From Burkholderiales bacterium (lineage in GTDB: Bacteria > Pseudomonadota > Gammaproteobacteria > Burkholderiales > Burkholderiaceae_D): DNA of 37,890 nucleotides. The stretch covers positions 1 to 37,890 of the forward strand of contig JAPLQC010000045.1 of the NCBI GenBank assembly GCA_026399895.1, in the 5' to 3' direction. The notes under the pieces were generated by a model, which was given only the letters and a program-made list of their open reading frames with translations, was not told the DNA's origin and searched no databases. Shown here in pieces: positions 26,745 through 36,168 of this stretch (positions within the stretch are counted from its first letter, which is position 1; the number at the start of each line of letters is the position of its first letter). The position numbers were made by a program, and so were the translations under genes.

Positions 26745-27278
26745 CTATTCTTCGTCGTCGTGCACCGGTTCTTTCAGCCTTAGCGCACGGCCGTCTTCAT
26801 ACAAAAAACACTTAGCGATCCCGAACCAGGCCTCGGCCGGGATTACCCGCTCTGCGAGTTCGACCAATTCTTCCTCGCGTTGCAGTCGTCGGTAGAACGA
26901 GGCGCAACACTGCTCAAGGGTGATGCAAATATCGTCCACGAGGGTGGCGCCGCTGCGTAGCCATTGCTGCAGCTTTTCACGCACTGAACACAAAAGATCA
27001 ACGCTGGTCTTACTCAACTGCTCCAACTCGTCGAGTAAGGCATCTGCCTCACGCGTCAGCTTGCGCAGCGCGGGAATAATGACAACCTCGACCTTACGAC
27101 GATGACAGTACTGCTCGAACTGCGTCAGCCGATTCAGCAAGGCCTCAAGATCAACACCACCTGGTGTCTTGAGATGATGAATGCCGTACAAAATATGTCG
27201 CTGGATAGAGGTAAAGGTCCAGCGTGCCCGTCGCTGCTCTATCTTCAGAGCGATGATGGAGTAGGTCGCGGTTAGCAT
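26745..27278 (-). CDS. Unrecognised helical protein upstream of glnA
   Basis: 177 residues of no family I can name. ATG 27278 is chosen because GGGGA precedes it; the frame is open further upstream without a ribosome site. It appears almost entirely helical, with an N-terminal segment rich in basic residues (KIEQRRARWTFTSIQRHILY), a HHLKTPGG turn and several amphipathic helices with regularly placed His and Glu. A four-helix bundle is plausible and a hemerythrin-like fold is possible, but the standard HxxxE/HxxxH metal pattern is not clear. The C-terminus is acidic (EPVHDDEE). It lies between prfC and glnA on the same strand, with the NtrC-type sites just past its end. Confidence 0.65.
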   Translation of the reverse strand: MLTATYSIIALKIEQRRARWTFTSIQRHILYGIHHLKTPGGVDLEALLNRLTQFEQYCHRRKVEVVIIPALRKLTREADALLDELEQLSKTSVDLLCSVREKLQQWLRSGATLVDDICITLEQCCASFYRRLQREEELVELAERVIPAEAWFGIAKCFLYEDGRALRLKEPVHDDEE

Positions 27279-27521
27279 GGTGGTCCCCGAAAAAAAATGA
27301 TAAATCCACCCCCGCGTGCAATCGCACACCATTGGATCATTCGATCTGTAGGGGAAGACGACGAAGGCTCTGGCGGTGATGCGGCGGAGCAAATCTCAGA
27401 GATACGCTTGCGGCAGTGCCGGTGCTACGGCTCTGTCACCCGGGCACTAGCACCCCGAAAACAACACCATGAGATTGCGCCAGTGTAGTCAGGTCGCTCG
27501 CTACGCTAGTTGCGAGGCCTC

Positions 27522-27557
27522 AAAAAAATCTGATTACGGCATCGACCGTAATCAGAT
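27522..27557 (-). terminator. Intrinsic terminator after prfC
   Basis: A perfect 12-bp stem ATCTGATTACGG/CCGTAATCAGAT (27528-27539 and 27546-27557, 6-nt loop) followed on the minus strand by seven T residues. It lies 25 bp past the prfC stop. The rest of the gap (27279-27521) shows no gene. Confidence 0.95.
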
Positions 27558-27581
27558 GGATGCACAAGCACCTTACGCGCA

Positions 27582-29240
27582 TCAAGCGATACGTACCGCG
27601 TGCTCACGTGTGGCATGGAAAGTGACGCCTGGCCAACGCTCTTGTACCAGCTTGAGGTTGACAGCAGAGCTCGCGAGATACGCCAGGTTGCCTGCCGCAT
27701 CATGCGCGAGATGTGCGCCGGCGGAGGAGCGCTCGAAGTCGGCCAGCATTTTTTTGTCGTCGCAAGATACCCAACGAGCCGTGTTGATACTTGTGCCCTC
27801 GAATACGGCGTCAACGCTGTACTCATTCATCAAACGACTTGCCACCACCTCAAACTGCAGCATACCGACGGCACCGAGTACCAGATCAGCACCACTGACC
27901 GGTTTGAATACCTGCACCGCGCCTTCTTCGCCAAGCTGTTGCAGACCTTTTTGCAGCTGCTTGATTTTGAGTGGATTGCGAATACGAACCGTACGGAAAA
28001 AATCAGGGGCGAAATAAGGAATACCGGTGAACTGCAGCGCCTCACCATCGGAAAAACTATCGCCGATTTGCATGTTGCCGTGGTTCGGAAGACCAATGAT
28101 ATCGCCGGCATAGGCCTCTTCAACTTGCTCGCGCGAAGAAGCCATGAAGGTGACGACAGACGATAGCTTCAACTCACGATTCAGACGAAGATGCTTGATC
28201 TTCATGCCGCGCTCGAAACGACCTGAGCAAACGCGCAAAAATGCAATTCGGTCGCGATGCGCTGGATCCATGTTGGCTTGTATCTTGAACACAAAGCCAG
28301 AGAATGCAGGCTCATCTGGTTTGACGAATCGCACACTTGCATCACGCTCGCCCGGTGCGCGTGCCCAATCAAGCAGCGCATCCAGAATTTCACGAACGCC
28401 AAAGTTGTTGATGGCAGAACCGAAAAATACCGGCGTCTGCTTGCCTGCTAAAAACGCTTCCAGTGCAAACGGGTGCGATGCGCCGTGTACCAATTCGACT
28501 TCAGCCCTGAGTTGCGCAATCTCTTGCGGGAACATCTCCTGCAGCCGCGGGTTGTCGATACCCTTAATCACCTCGAAGGTTTGATCGGCACGTTCGCTAC
28601 CCGGCACAAACAACAAGATCTCGTCGCGCAGCAGGTGATACACACCACGGAACGCCTTGCCCATACCAATCGGCCAGGTCACCGGCGCACATTGAATACC
28701 CAATACCGATTCCACCTCGTCCAACAATTCCAAGGGATCGCGCGTTTCACGATCCATCTTGTTCATGAAAGTGATGATAGGTGTATCGCGCATGCGGCAA
28801 ACATTCAGCAACTTGATGGTTTGCGCTTCTACACCTTTAGCGGCATCAATCACCATCAAGGCCGAGTCAACTGCGGTCAACACGCGGTAGGTGTCTTCTG
28901 AGAAATCCTGGTGACCCGGAGTGTCGAGCAGGTTGACTACATGATCACGGTAATCAAACTGCATGACTGAACTGGCGACCGAAATGCCGCGTTGTTTTTC
29001 AATCTCCATCCAGTCCGAGGTTGCATGGCGGCCGCTTTTACGCGCCTTCACCGTGCCAGCCAGCTGAATCGCGCCAGAGAACAGCAGCAACTTTTCTGTG
29101 AGCGTGGTCTTGCCCGCATCTGGGTGGGAAATGATCGCGAATGTCCGGCGGCGCGCTACCTCGCGCGCAATTTGCTCACGCGATGTCGCGCGATTGCGCT
29201 CCAGATCATCGGTTTCGGAAGAATCAGTGGCGTGGGTCAT
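27582..29240 (-). CDS. prfC: Peptide chain release factor 3
   Basis: GTPase that recycles RF1/RF2 from ribosomes after termination. 553 residues, near the usual length. G1 [11 protein letters not shown]2/switch KQRGIS, G3 [10 protein letters not shown] and G4 FMNKMDRE are all present. The C-terminal part includes [22 protein letters not shown] and the RF3-specific domain with [10 protein letters not shown] 29240 is taken; an in-frame TTG 9 bp upstream is open but less likely. The ribosome site is weak. Confidence 0.97.
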   Translation of the reverse strand: MTHATDSSETDDLERNRATSREQIAREVARRRTFAIISHPDAGKTTLTEKLLLFSGAIQLAGTVKARKSGRHATSDWMEIEKQRGISVASSVMQFDYRDHVVNLLDTPGHQDFSEDTYRVLTAVDSALMVIDAAKGVEAQTIKLLNVCRMRDTPIITFMNKMDRETRDPLELLDEVESVLGIQCAPVTWPIGMGKAFRGVYHLLRDEILLFVPGSERADQTFEVIKGIDNPRLQEMFPQEIAQLRAEVELVHGASHPFALEAFLAGKQTPVFFGSAINNFGVREILDALLDWARAPGERDASVRFVKPDEPAFSGFVFKIQANMDPAHRDRIAFLRVCSGRFERGMKIKHLRLNRELKLSSVVTFMASSREQVEEAYAGDIIGLPNHGNMQIGDSFSDGEALQFTGIPYFAPDFFRTVRIRNPLKIKQLQKGLQQLGEEGAVQVFKPVSGADLVLGAVGMLQFEVVASRLMNEYSVDAVFEGTSINTARWVSCDDKKMLADFERSSAGAHLAHDAAGNLAYLASSAVNLKLVQERWPGVTFHATREHAVRIA

Positions 29241-29305
29241 CACAGGCAATCGAAAAAAGCGTCAGAGTCTAGCGGCTTCGGCCGGTCAAGTCCAACCGGC
29301 TGCTT

Positions 29306-30499
29306 TTGGGTAGAGATTACTCGTGTCATTTTGCCATTGTTGGGTTGGGAATCCGATTGACTGAAAGGCGCTCGCAGGAAATTCACGGTACGCGATTTTA
29401 CGACCAGCATATTCCTCCATTCGTCGAGGCCGCTCTGGACGAGCGCTACGGCAGCTTGTACTCATCCATACCGCAGCTCGGGCTTTCCAGCCTCCAGGAC
29501 GTCAGCACCTACACCGAATGGAGCGGGCTTAGCGTTCGGGAGTTATTTCTTTACCGATGCGAGCGCGGCCGTATTACCGTCATCAATCAAGGCATGCGCA
29601 TCGACGGTGCTGCCGTGCAGCGCTTCGCTGATGCTGTCTTTGCACATGAGCAAGGCAGCTATCGACTGCAATTTCATTCGGTACAACCCACCGACCTACA
29701 CCGCTTGCAGCGGAAGGTATGTCTGCCAATTTCGGAAGATATCGTGGTCACACTGCCAGATAACGAAGCAAGTTATCTGGCCAATTTGGGTAAATCATTG
29801 CGACAATCGCTGCGATCTCGACTGGCCCGCACCAAAGGTTTGACGCATCAGATCGTTCCTGGTCACGCCCTGGATGCGGAACTGCTCGAACACATTATCA
29901 GTTTCAACCATGCGCGCATGGCGTCAAAGCAGCGAGACTCCGCGATTGATCAGGCAGAAAGCACGCGTCTGCTCCGTCTTGCGCACGCGCGCGGGATGGT
30001 CGGCACGATTCACATTGAAGGTCGACTCTGTGCCGGGAGCTTGGTGTGCCGTTTCGGTGATGATGTGTTCTCTTTGCTCAATGCTCATGATCCCGCCATG
30101 AATCACCTCGGGCTGGGAAAACTGTCACGCCACCTAATGATTCTCGAGGCTATCCGTACAGGCGCACAACGGTTTCATCTGCTAGGCGGCTACTTCAACA
30201 GCAAGCGCCCGTTCGGTGCGCAACGCACCCCCCTTTACGGACTGATTATTTACCGAAACAGATTCAGGATGATCTTGGATAGCATCGCGCTGACGCGGCT
30301 GTTGATCTGCTCGCTAAATTATCAGCTTCGAACACTGATCGACGATAGCAAACATGAACGATCGGAGTCACGTCACAAGCGAGTGCTGGCGGTGCTGACT
30401 CGGCTACGACAAGGTGTGTCGATAAGAAAGCGTGCGAGGTTGGGTTTCACGAGTAGGGATGACTCAACCCTCGGCGCCAAGCGTCGCGAGCGCGGGTAG
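29306..30499 (+). CDS. CelD/BcsL-type GNAT acetyltransferase
   Basis: Up to 397 residues. The central part (about 160-320) looks like the Acetyltransf_6 (CelD/BcsL) domain of GNAT/FemAB-like enzymes used in polysaccharide or cell-surface modification. Supporting features are FNHARMASKQRD, GTIHIEGRLCAGSLVCRFGDDVFSLL (split at residue 12 by family variation), LGLGKLSRHLMILEAIRTGAQRFHLLGG and FNSKRPFGA. A basic C-terminal tail follows. The start is uncertain: the frame opens with TTG 29306, further TTG codons follow, and no in-frame ATG exists before residue about 96. No polysaccharide cluster is nearby, so the acceptor is unknown. Divergent from prfC. Confidence 0.75.
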   Translation: MGRDYSCHFAIVGLGIRLTERRSQEIHGTRFYDQHIPPFVEAALDERYGSLYSSIPQLGLSSLQDVSTYTEWSGLSVRELFLYRCERGRITVINQGMRIDGAAVQRFADAVFAHEQGSYRLQFHSVQPTDLHRLQRKVCLPISEDIVVTLPDNEASYLANLGKSLRQSLRSRLARTKGLTHQIVPGHALDAELLEHIISFNHARMASKQRDSAIDQAESTRLLRLAHARGMVGTIHIEGRLCAGSLVCRFGDDVFSLLNAHDPAMNHLGLGKLSRHLMILEAIRTGAQRFHLLGGYFNSKRPFGAQRTPLYGLIIYRNRFRMILDSIALTRLLICSLNYQLRTLIDDSKHERSESRHKRVLAVLTRLRQGVSIRKRARLGFTSRDDSTLGAKRRERG

Positions 30500-30514
30500 C
30501 ACGGGTAGCGCTGC

Positions 30515-30976
30515 TTAAGCCGCAGGCGTAGCGTCAGAGGCAACTAACAAGCTGCAGCGTAGTTTTTCAATCAAAAGGGTGTCGGTGCTACCGCGCCACC
30601 AGCGCAGCGTGAGTGGCTTGTGGCGCGAGTGGCCAACGATTACCAGATCAATCTTCAGATCATTTGCCATCTGCTCAATCACGTTTACCGGCTCGCCCAC
30701 CTCCAGACGGGGAATCACTGCCAGCCCACTACCGCTCAGCATGGCGGCACCGGCGTCGAGTTCCTTCGACATCTTTTCGCGCTCGGCGACCAAACCCTCC
30801 TCCACACTCATGACAGCAGCCGCTGCGAACTCGCCGACCAACAGGTACGGTGGCGGGCTCACCACGGCCAGCAGGTGAACCGTGGCAGACGTTGGCAGCG
30901 ACAGCCGCGCGCACTCGCGCAGCGCAGCCTGACTTTCGGGACTGCCGTTGTAGGCAACAAGAATGTTTTGGTACAT
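30515..30976 (-). CDS. Universal stress protein UspA family
   Basis: 153 residues, a single Usp domain. The N-terminal strand-loop MYQNILVAYNGSPESQAAL and the C-terminal nucleotide loop VIVGHSRHKPLTLRWWRGSTD (G-x2-G-x9-G-S/T type, shifted to GHSRH...RGSTD) suggest an ATP-binding member. Ribosome site GGAGG lies 7 bp before ATG 30976. Convergent with the acetyltransferase gene. Specific role unknown. Confidence 0.92.
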   Translation of the reverse strand: MYQNILVAYNGSPESQAALRECARLSLPTSATVHLLAVVSPPPYLLVGEFAAAAVMSVEEGLVAEREKMSKELDAGAAMLSGSGLAVIPRLEVGEPVNVIEQMANDLKIDLVIVGHSRHKPLTLRWWRGSTDTLLIEKLRCSLLVASDATPAA

Positions 30977-31044
30977 GCTCGCCTCCGATTGAGAACCTCG
31001 AGTATACGGCGCGGCGCGGCTGGCGGCGATTAGGGGTAGCGACG

Positions 31045-31078
31045 AAAAAAAACCCGACTGGCTGAACCAGTCGGGTTT
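31045..31078 (-). terminator. Intrinsic terminator upstream of the usp gene
   Basis: A perfect 12-bp stem AAACCCGACTGG/CCAGTCGGGTTT (31050-31061 and 31067-31078, loop CTGAA) followed by eight T residues on the minus strand. It is the second of two terminators between boxA and the usp gene. Confidence 0.93.
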
Positions 31079-31267
31079 AAATCCATCCTTTTTGGAAGGC
31101 TGGAGGAGACGGGTCAGACTATATCAACGAGATGGAGCGACGTCCGCTTTCCATTTGTGATGCCAGATATAAATACGATGAATGGATGAAAGTTTGATAT
31201 GTATTATTGAAATAATTGTTGATTTGACTATTTCAATAGACCTCAACCTTTGCCACTCACGCCCCAC
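31079..31267. other. AT-rich gap between two terminators, with a 10-bp inverted repeat
   Basis: No convincing protein gene. The stretch 31150-31240 is much richer in AT than its surroundings and contains the perfect inverted repeat TATTGAAATA/TATTTCAATA (31205-31214 and 31229-31238, 14-nt spacer). Because a minus-strand terminator lies on each side, the segment could specify a small minus-strand RNA ending at 31045, or an operator region for the usp gene. Confidence 0.4.
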
Positions 31268-31304
31268 AAAAAATAAAACCCGCCACACTCGCATGTGGCG
31301 GGTT
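31268..31304 (-). terminator. Intrinsic terminator of the box operon
   Basis: A perfect 11-bp stem AACCCGCCACA/TGTGGCGGGTT (31277-31287 and 31294-31304, 6-nt loop) followed on the minus strand by TTTTATTTTTT. It lies about 210 bp past boxA. Confidence 0.9.
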
Positions 31305-31517
31305 CGGGTCTCCTCTCGCTCTTCCGGCGACAGATTTTTTTGGTGATGCGCGCGCATGATGCCGACGAATTGAAGCTCTGTCATCATGCATTGCACCAAC
31401 GCGCCAAGGGCTTGATCTGCTTGGATTTTTTCCAACCCAACAAATAACCTACGGGTCATTTGCTGCCAAATCAGGGCTCAGCGTTTAACGAGACCAGCCA
31501 CTTACCGAAGCAAGAAA

Positions 31518-32738
31518 TCAGTAGGTCTCAACGTGGAAACGCCCCTCAGCCAGCATTTGCGTATGCAGTGCAGGCCAGTCGATACCCGCACCCTCGGCAA
31601 TCTCTCGCAAGGCATCCATTACGCCCGCCTCCATGCCTTTTACGCCACACACATAGAAGTAGGTGTCACCCTTCAACACATCCGCAACGGCAGCAGCTGC
31701 AGCCCGTAGTTTGTCTTGTACATAGGTCTTGGGCTCATCATCAGCGCGCGAAAACGCGAGATGAATATCGATGAAGCTCGAGGGCAGTTTTCGTAAAGGG
31801 CCAAAATACGGCAACTCACCGGGCCGTCGCGCACCGAAGAACAACATCAGTTTGCCTTCGACGGGTGTGCCCTGAGCGAGAAAGCGCCGACGATACTCGG
31901 TCATTGCGCGCATAGGTGCTGCACCGGTGCCGGTGCAGATCATCACGATATTCGAACCCGCATGATTCGGCATCAGGTAGTGCGCACCAAAGGGCCCGGT
32001 GACTTGTACGGTGTCACCCTTTTGCAAATCGCAGAGGTAGTTAGAAGCAACGCCGCGTACCGATTTGCCTTCGTGATCATGCAGAACACGCTTCACGGTT
32101 AACGACAAATTGTTATACCCCGGTCGCTCACCATTCCGTGGGCTAGCTACCGAATAGAGTCGAAGATAATGCGGTCGGCCGGATTCATCGGTGCCGGGCG
32201 GGATGATGCCGATGCTCTGCCCTTCCAATACCGGAAAATGTGTCTGACCGAAATCAAGCACGATATGACGGATATCACTCTCGGTATCCGCATCAGTCAG
32301 ACGAAAGTTTCCTGCAACCGTCGCCAGCAAAGGCTGCTTGATGTCATATAAATTTAGGCTCGGTTGTGCAGCAGACCGTGGCGCACTTGGCGAGGTAATC
32401 GATAGCGCAGCGTTATGCTGTGGTGGTTGCTCAGCGCTTACTACTGCAGCGGAAGCATCTAGTGGCTCCTGGGTAGGAAGCTCATCCCAACTATATTGTT
32501 CCACCACGCTATACGCCGCAGCCTTGGGCACCGTGCGCCAGTTATCAATCGAACCGGTCGGGCACGGTGGCAAGCAAGCATTGCAGCCGTTGCAAATGCT
32601 CGCATCGACCACATAGTTACGATCATCATGCGAGATCGCATCAATCGGGCAAGTATCCTCGCAGGTGTTGCAACGTATGCAGACCTCGGGGTCAATCAAG
32701 TGCTGACGTATCAGCACCTCGGCGTCAGTCGCACCCAT
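31518..32738 (-). CDS. boxA: Benzoyl-CoA 2,3-epoxidase subunit A (reductase)
   Basis: NADPH-dependent reductase that passes electrons to the oxygenase BoxB during aerobic benzoyl-CoA epoxidation. 406 residues. The N-terminus has two [4Fe-4S] motifs (Cys20/23/26/30 and Cys49/52/55/59). A linker of about 70 residues rich in Ala, Ser and Pro leads to an FNR-type flavin domain ([12 protein letters not shown]) and an NADP-binding part ([22 protein letters not shown]). The C-terminus ends in Tyr (HVETY), as in other FNR-type reductases. It starts 12 bp after boxB on the same strand. Confidence 0.96.
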   Translation of the reverse strand: MGATDAEVLIRQHLIDPEVCIRCNTCEDTCPIDAISHDDRNYVVDASICNGCNACLPPCPTGSIDNWRTVPKAAAYSVVEQYSWDELPTQEPLDASAAVVSAEQPPQHNAALSITSPSAPRSAAQPSLNLYDIKQPLLATVAGNFRLTDADTESDIRHIVLDFGQTHFPVLEGQSIGIIPPGTDESGRPHYLRLYSVASPRNGERPGYNNLSLTVKRVLHDHEGKSVRGVASNYLCDLQKGDTVQVTGPFGAHYLMPNHAGSNIVMICTGTGAAPMRAMTEYRRRFLAQGTPVEGKLMLFFGARRPGELPYFGPLRKLPSSFIDIHLAFSRADDEPKTYVQDKLRAAAAAVADVLKGDTYFYVCGVKGMEAGVMDALREIAEGAGIDWPALHTQMLAEGRFHVETY

Positions 32739-32750
32739 AAAACTCGCTCG

Positions 32751-34178
32751 TCAGTTGAAACGCACGTACTCGAAATCGATTGCCTGGCGATTGATACCAA
32801 TCGGCGGCGGCGCGATCCAGTTTGCCATCTTGCCTGGCTCCACCACACGACCCATCAACGAGGCTACATAGGCGCGATCTTCTTCCGTCGGCAACCACTG
32901 GCGTGCATGCGCCTGCCACTCTGTTTCGGAAATGATTTGTCCTTGCGGCGATACCCGAAGGCCAGCGAAGCTACCGATATGACGGTTGAAGGCCTTGTGC
33001 GGCGCCTGCAAACGGAAAGACAAACCGGCTTTCTCGATGACCTTGTTCCAGCGACCAATACCCGCGATCGAGTCCTTGATGTAATCATCGCGCAGTACTT
33101 CGTTCAGCGCATTCAGCATTGGCACTTCACGCTCAACTAATTTATCGCCCTGCACTTCCAGAATCTTGTAATGATCACCCTTGAGTTGGTGATCATCCGT
33201 GCGCTTGGTCTCTTCATAACGGCCTTTTATTCCGGTCGCATAGAAAGTCGCGGCATTGGAAGACTGATCAGCACCAAATAAGTCGATCGTCACGCTGAAA
33301 TGGAAGTTGAGGTAACGCTGTATGGTCGGCAGATCGATCACGCCGAGTTGACGCAGCTGCTCCGGGTCTTCGATACCGTGCTGCTTCATCATTTCGCAGG
33401 TGCGTTGAATCGTGCGCGAAACGCCCGACTCGCCTACAAACATATGATGCGCCTCTTCAGTCAGCATGAAACGGCAGGTACGCGAGAGCGGATCAAAGCC
33501 GGACTCGGCCAGCGCGCACAATTGAAACTTACCATCACGATCAGTGAAGTAAGTAAACATGTAGAACGCCAGCCAATCAGGCGTTTCTTCATTGAAGGCT
33601 TGCAAGATACGCGGATTGTCCTGCGAGCCAGAGTTGCGATGCAGGAGTGCCTCGGCTTCTTCACGACCATCACGACCAAAATATTTATGCAGCAGATACA
33701 CCATTGCCCATAAATGGCGACCTTCCTCTACATTAATTTGAAACAGATTACGCAGGTCGTACTGTGACGGACAGGTCAGCCCGAGGTGACGTTGCTGCTC
33801 AACCGATGCAGGCTCAGTATCACCTTGAGTGACAATGATGCGTCGCAGATTGGCGCGGTGTTCACCGGGTACTTCTTGCCATGCGGCTTCGCCCTTGTGC
33901 TCACCGAAGTTAACTTTACGATCTGCCTCGGGTGCATTGAGGAAAATCCCCCAGCGATAGTCAGGCATCTTCACATGACCAAACTGCGCCCAGCCTTCCG
34001 GCGTGGTGTTGATTGCCGTGCGCAGATAGACATCAAAATTCTGTGAGCCATTCGGGCCCATCTCGTTCCACCATTGCAGATAATTCGGCTGCCAATGCTC
34101 GAGCGCGCGCTGCAAAGCACGATCTTCCGAGAGGTTGACGTTATTCGGGATTTTTTCGCTGTAATCGATGGCGCTCAC
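32751..34178 (-). CDS. boxB: Benzoyl-CoA 2,3-epoxidase subunit B (di-iron oxygenase)
   Basis: Class I di-iron epoxidase that inserts O2-derived oxygen into benzoyl-CoA. 475 residues from a GTG start at 34178, which has AGGAG 5 bp upstream and gives the family N-terminus SAIDYSEKIPNNVNLSEDRA; the longer frame upstream is not used. Metal-ligand ExxH motifs can be seen in VEEGRHLWAMV (Glu152, His155) and LTEEAHHMFVGE (Glu241, His244). Part of boxCBA; separated from boxC by a palindromic repeat element rather than the usual short gap. Confidence 0.97.
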   Translation of the reverse strand: MSAIDYSEKIPNNVNLSEDRALQRALEHWQPNYLQWWNEMGPNGSQNFDVYLRTAINTTPEGWAQFGHVKMPDYRWGIFLNAPEADRKVNFGEHKGEAAWQEVPGEHRANLRRIIVTQGDTEPASVEQQRHLGLTCPSQYDLRNLFQINVEEGRHLWAMVYLLHKYFGRDGREEAEALLHRNSGSQDNPRILQAFNEETPDWLAFYMFTYFTDRDGKFQLCALAESGFDPLSRTCRFMLTEEAHHMFVGESGVSRTIQRTCEMMKQHGIEDPEQLRQLGVIDLPTIQRYLNFHFSVTIDLFGADQSSNAATFYATGIKGRYEETKRTDDHQLKGDHYKILEVQGDKLVEREVPMLNALNEVLRDDYIKDSIAGIGRWNKVIEKAGLSFRLQAPHKAFNRHIGSFAGLRVSPQGQIISETEWQAHARQWLPTEEDRAYVASLMGRVVEPGKMANWIAPPPIGINRQAIDFEYVRFN

Positions 34179-34291
34179 GCTATCTCCTGTGGGAATTACT
34201 CGATCCAATAAGGGCTATTATTTTTTAAACTCTTTATTACACACCGCGAGTTGTTGCCAATGACGGTACCGATATTTTGTTAGAGGCTTAG

Positions 34292-34397
34292 AGAACCTGT
34301 CCCGTTAGGTTGATGGCAAGGCGGCAGCACCGCAGACAGTACAAGACGTACGGCAAGGTGCTGCCAACGCCGCCAGTGGCCTAACGAGATAGGTTCT
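34292..34397. repeat. Palindromic dispersed repeat, copy B, inside the box operon
   Basis: Core 34304-34385 (82 bp), nearly identical in layout to the element at 21510-21596. Outer arms AGAACCT/AGGTTCT and CGTTAGG/CCTAACG, inner arms GGCAGCACC/GGTGCTGCC. Its end overlaps the boxC stop codon by two bases. The 34209-34291 remainder of the gap to boxB is AT-rich with no gene. It may reduce or stabilise the boxB/boxA part of the transcript. Confidence 0.8.
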
Positions 34398-36054
34398 AAA
34401 CGCGTTCAAACTCGAATTTCGACTTACTACCCGTACCATAAACCTTCAGCGCACCGGTCTCACCGACCGCATTCGGCCGATTGAAGATCCAGTTCTGCCA
34501 AGCAGACAAGCGGCCGAACACACGCGTGAACATGTTTTCATGGCCATTAAAGCGCAAGTTCGCTTCCATACCGGTCAGTGCATCGGGTGACATGCTGGCG
34601 CGCTCTTCAAGCGCGAGGCGAATCTCATCCGCCCAGTCGATGTCATCCGGGTTCGCCGTTATCAAGCCCAGCGCCATCGCTTTATCTGCATCAAGCGATT
34701 GCCCCGTCAGTGCCTTTAACTCACCGAGCTTGACGTCATCATCATAGAAACGACGCGCCAGACGGCTCTGCCCGGTGACCATGGGCAGCAGACCAAAATT
34801 CATCTCAGACAAAGTCACTACCGGTGCATCTTGTGGCGCGTCGGGCAAGGTGAGCATGTAGCTGCGATCAGCCGCAAACGCCAGTTCGGCCAGTGTGCCG
34901 GTAAAGCATGAGCCTTCATCGATCAGCGCAAACAGACTGCGTGATGAAACATCAATCCGTGCAAAGGTACGTCGCATGAAACCTAGCGTCTCGCGCACCA
35001 GCCAGTGCGAGGAATTCGCTTGCATGCTGGCATCGCACGCCAATACATGCTCGCGGTTACCGGCGGTTTTAAGTACCCAGATACCCAGCTCGATTTCATT
35101 GGTACGCAGGTGCAGGATAGCGTCGTCCAACTCGCGTGCCATTTGCAAGGGCCACCAATTCACACCCGCCGCTTCAATACCAGCGATGTCGCCAGGCTGC
35201 GGCGTTGATGGCGCATGCACTGTGATGGTCGCGCTGCGCGCGTCACGATGCAGTACCACATCGACATACTGGTATCTCACACCCTGTGCATTGAATTCGC
35301 GTTGCAGCGGCGTCAATGGCACGCCCTTGGCTTGTGCTGGTCGATCACTGCCTGCTGCCAGTGCTTCAGCACGCTCACGCACGGCTTGTGCGAACTGCGC
35401 TGGCTTGGCGATCTCGTCGACTAGCCGCCAATCTTTAGCGCGCTGGCCACGTATCCCTTCGGATGTCGTGCAGAAGATATCTGCATGATCATGCCGCACC
35501 TTGCGCTTGTCGGTCAGTCGCGTCAAACCACCCGTACCCGGCAGTACACCCAGCAAGGGCACCTCGGGCAAACTCACTGAGGAGGATCGGTCGTCGACCA
35601 ACAGAATCTCATCGCATGCGGCGGCAAGTTCATAACCACCGCCTGCACAAGCACCGTTAACAGCAGCAAGGAACTTGAGCCCGGAATGGCGGCTAGAGTC
35701 TTCCAGGCCGTTACGAGTCTCGTTGGTGAATTTACAGAAGTTGACCTTCCAGGCGTGGCTGGATTTACCAAGCATGAAGATATTCGCGCCCGAGCAGAAT
35801 ATTCTATCGAGGCCACTGCCGATCACGACCACGCGCACCTGTGGGTGCTCGAAACGGATTCGCTGTATCGCGTCGTGCAGTTCGATGTCGACGCCAAGAT
35901 CGTAAGAGTTCAGCTTGAGCTTGTAGCCATCGCGCAGGCCGCCATCCTCATTCACTGTCATGGTCAGGTTTGCTACCGTGCCCTCGACCGCCAGCTTCCA
36001 GTGCCGGTAGCGCTCAGGGGTGGTTTGGTAGTCAACGACAAAGGACGCGCTCAT
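34396..36054 (-). CDS. boxC: 2,3-epoxybenzoyl-CoA dihydrolase (ring-opening)
   Basis: Hydrolytic ring cleavage of 2,3-epoxybenzoyl-CoA to a dialdehyde-CoA and formate. 552 residues, an enlarged crotonase-family enzyme. The oxyanion-hole regions of the first crotonase half are visible (GSGLDRIFCSGANIFMLG; AAVNGACAGGGYELAAACDEILLVDD), followed by LPEVPLLGVLPGTGGLTRL. The second half is more divergent. ATG 36054 gives the family start MSASFVVDYQTTPERYRHW. It has its own sigma-70-like promoter in the gap after boxR. Confidence 0.96.
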   Translation of the reverse strand: MSASFVVDYQTTPERYRHWKLAVEGTVANLTMTVNEDGGLRDGYKLKLNSYDLGVDIELHDAIQRIRFEHPQVRVVVIGSGLDRIFCSGANIFMLGKSSHAWKVNFCKFTNETRNGLEDSSRHSGLKFLAAVNGACAGGGYELAAACDEILLVDDRSSSVSLPEVPLLGVLPGTGGLTRLTDKRKVRHDHADIFCTTSEGIRGQRAKDWRLVDEIAKPAQFAQAVRERAEALAAGSDRPAQAKGVPLTPLQREFNAQGVRYQYVDVVLHRDARSATITVHAPSTPQPGDIAGIEAAGVNWWPLQMARELDDAILHLRTNEIELGIWVLKTAGNREHVLACDASMQANSSHWLVRETLGFMRRTFARIDVSSRSLFALIDEGSCFTGTLAELAFAADRSYMLTLPDAPQDAPVVTLSEMNFGLLPMVTGQSRLARRFYDDDVKLGELKALTGQSLDADKAMALGLITANPDDIDWADEIRLALEERASMSPDALTGMEANLRFNGHENMFTRVFGRLSAWQNWIFNRPNAVGETGALKVYGTGSKSKFEFERV

Positions 36055-36097
36055 GGGTCTCCCGATGCAATATCATGCTTTTTAACAAGTCACCGGA

Positions 36098-36126
36098 ACT
36101 ATATTGCGTACCGGCCGCAAGGTCAA
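36098..36126 (-). promoter_or_regulatory. Sigma-70 promoter for boxCBA
   Basis: Minus strand TTGACC (36126-36121), 17-bp spacer, TATAGT (36103-36098). Start of transcription is expected near 36091, about 37 nt before the boxC ATG. A TGCA motif lies downstream at 36066-36069. Confidence 0.7.
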
Positions 36127-36168
36127 TCGATTAGGCACGCAATTCTTGCCACTTGGGCAAGGTTTTGA

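Noticed and set aside
31124..31459. 111-codon minus-strand frame between boxA and the usp gene
   Set aside because: It runs straight through a strong intrinsic terminator stem, lacks a ribosome site and its C-terminal half is translated from the AT-rich spacer; unlikely to be a gene.
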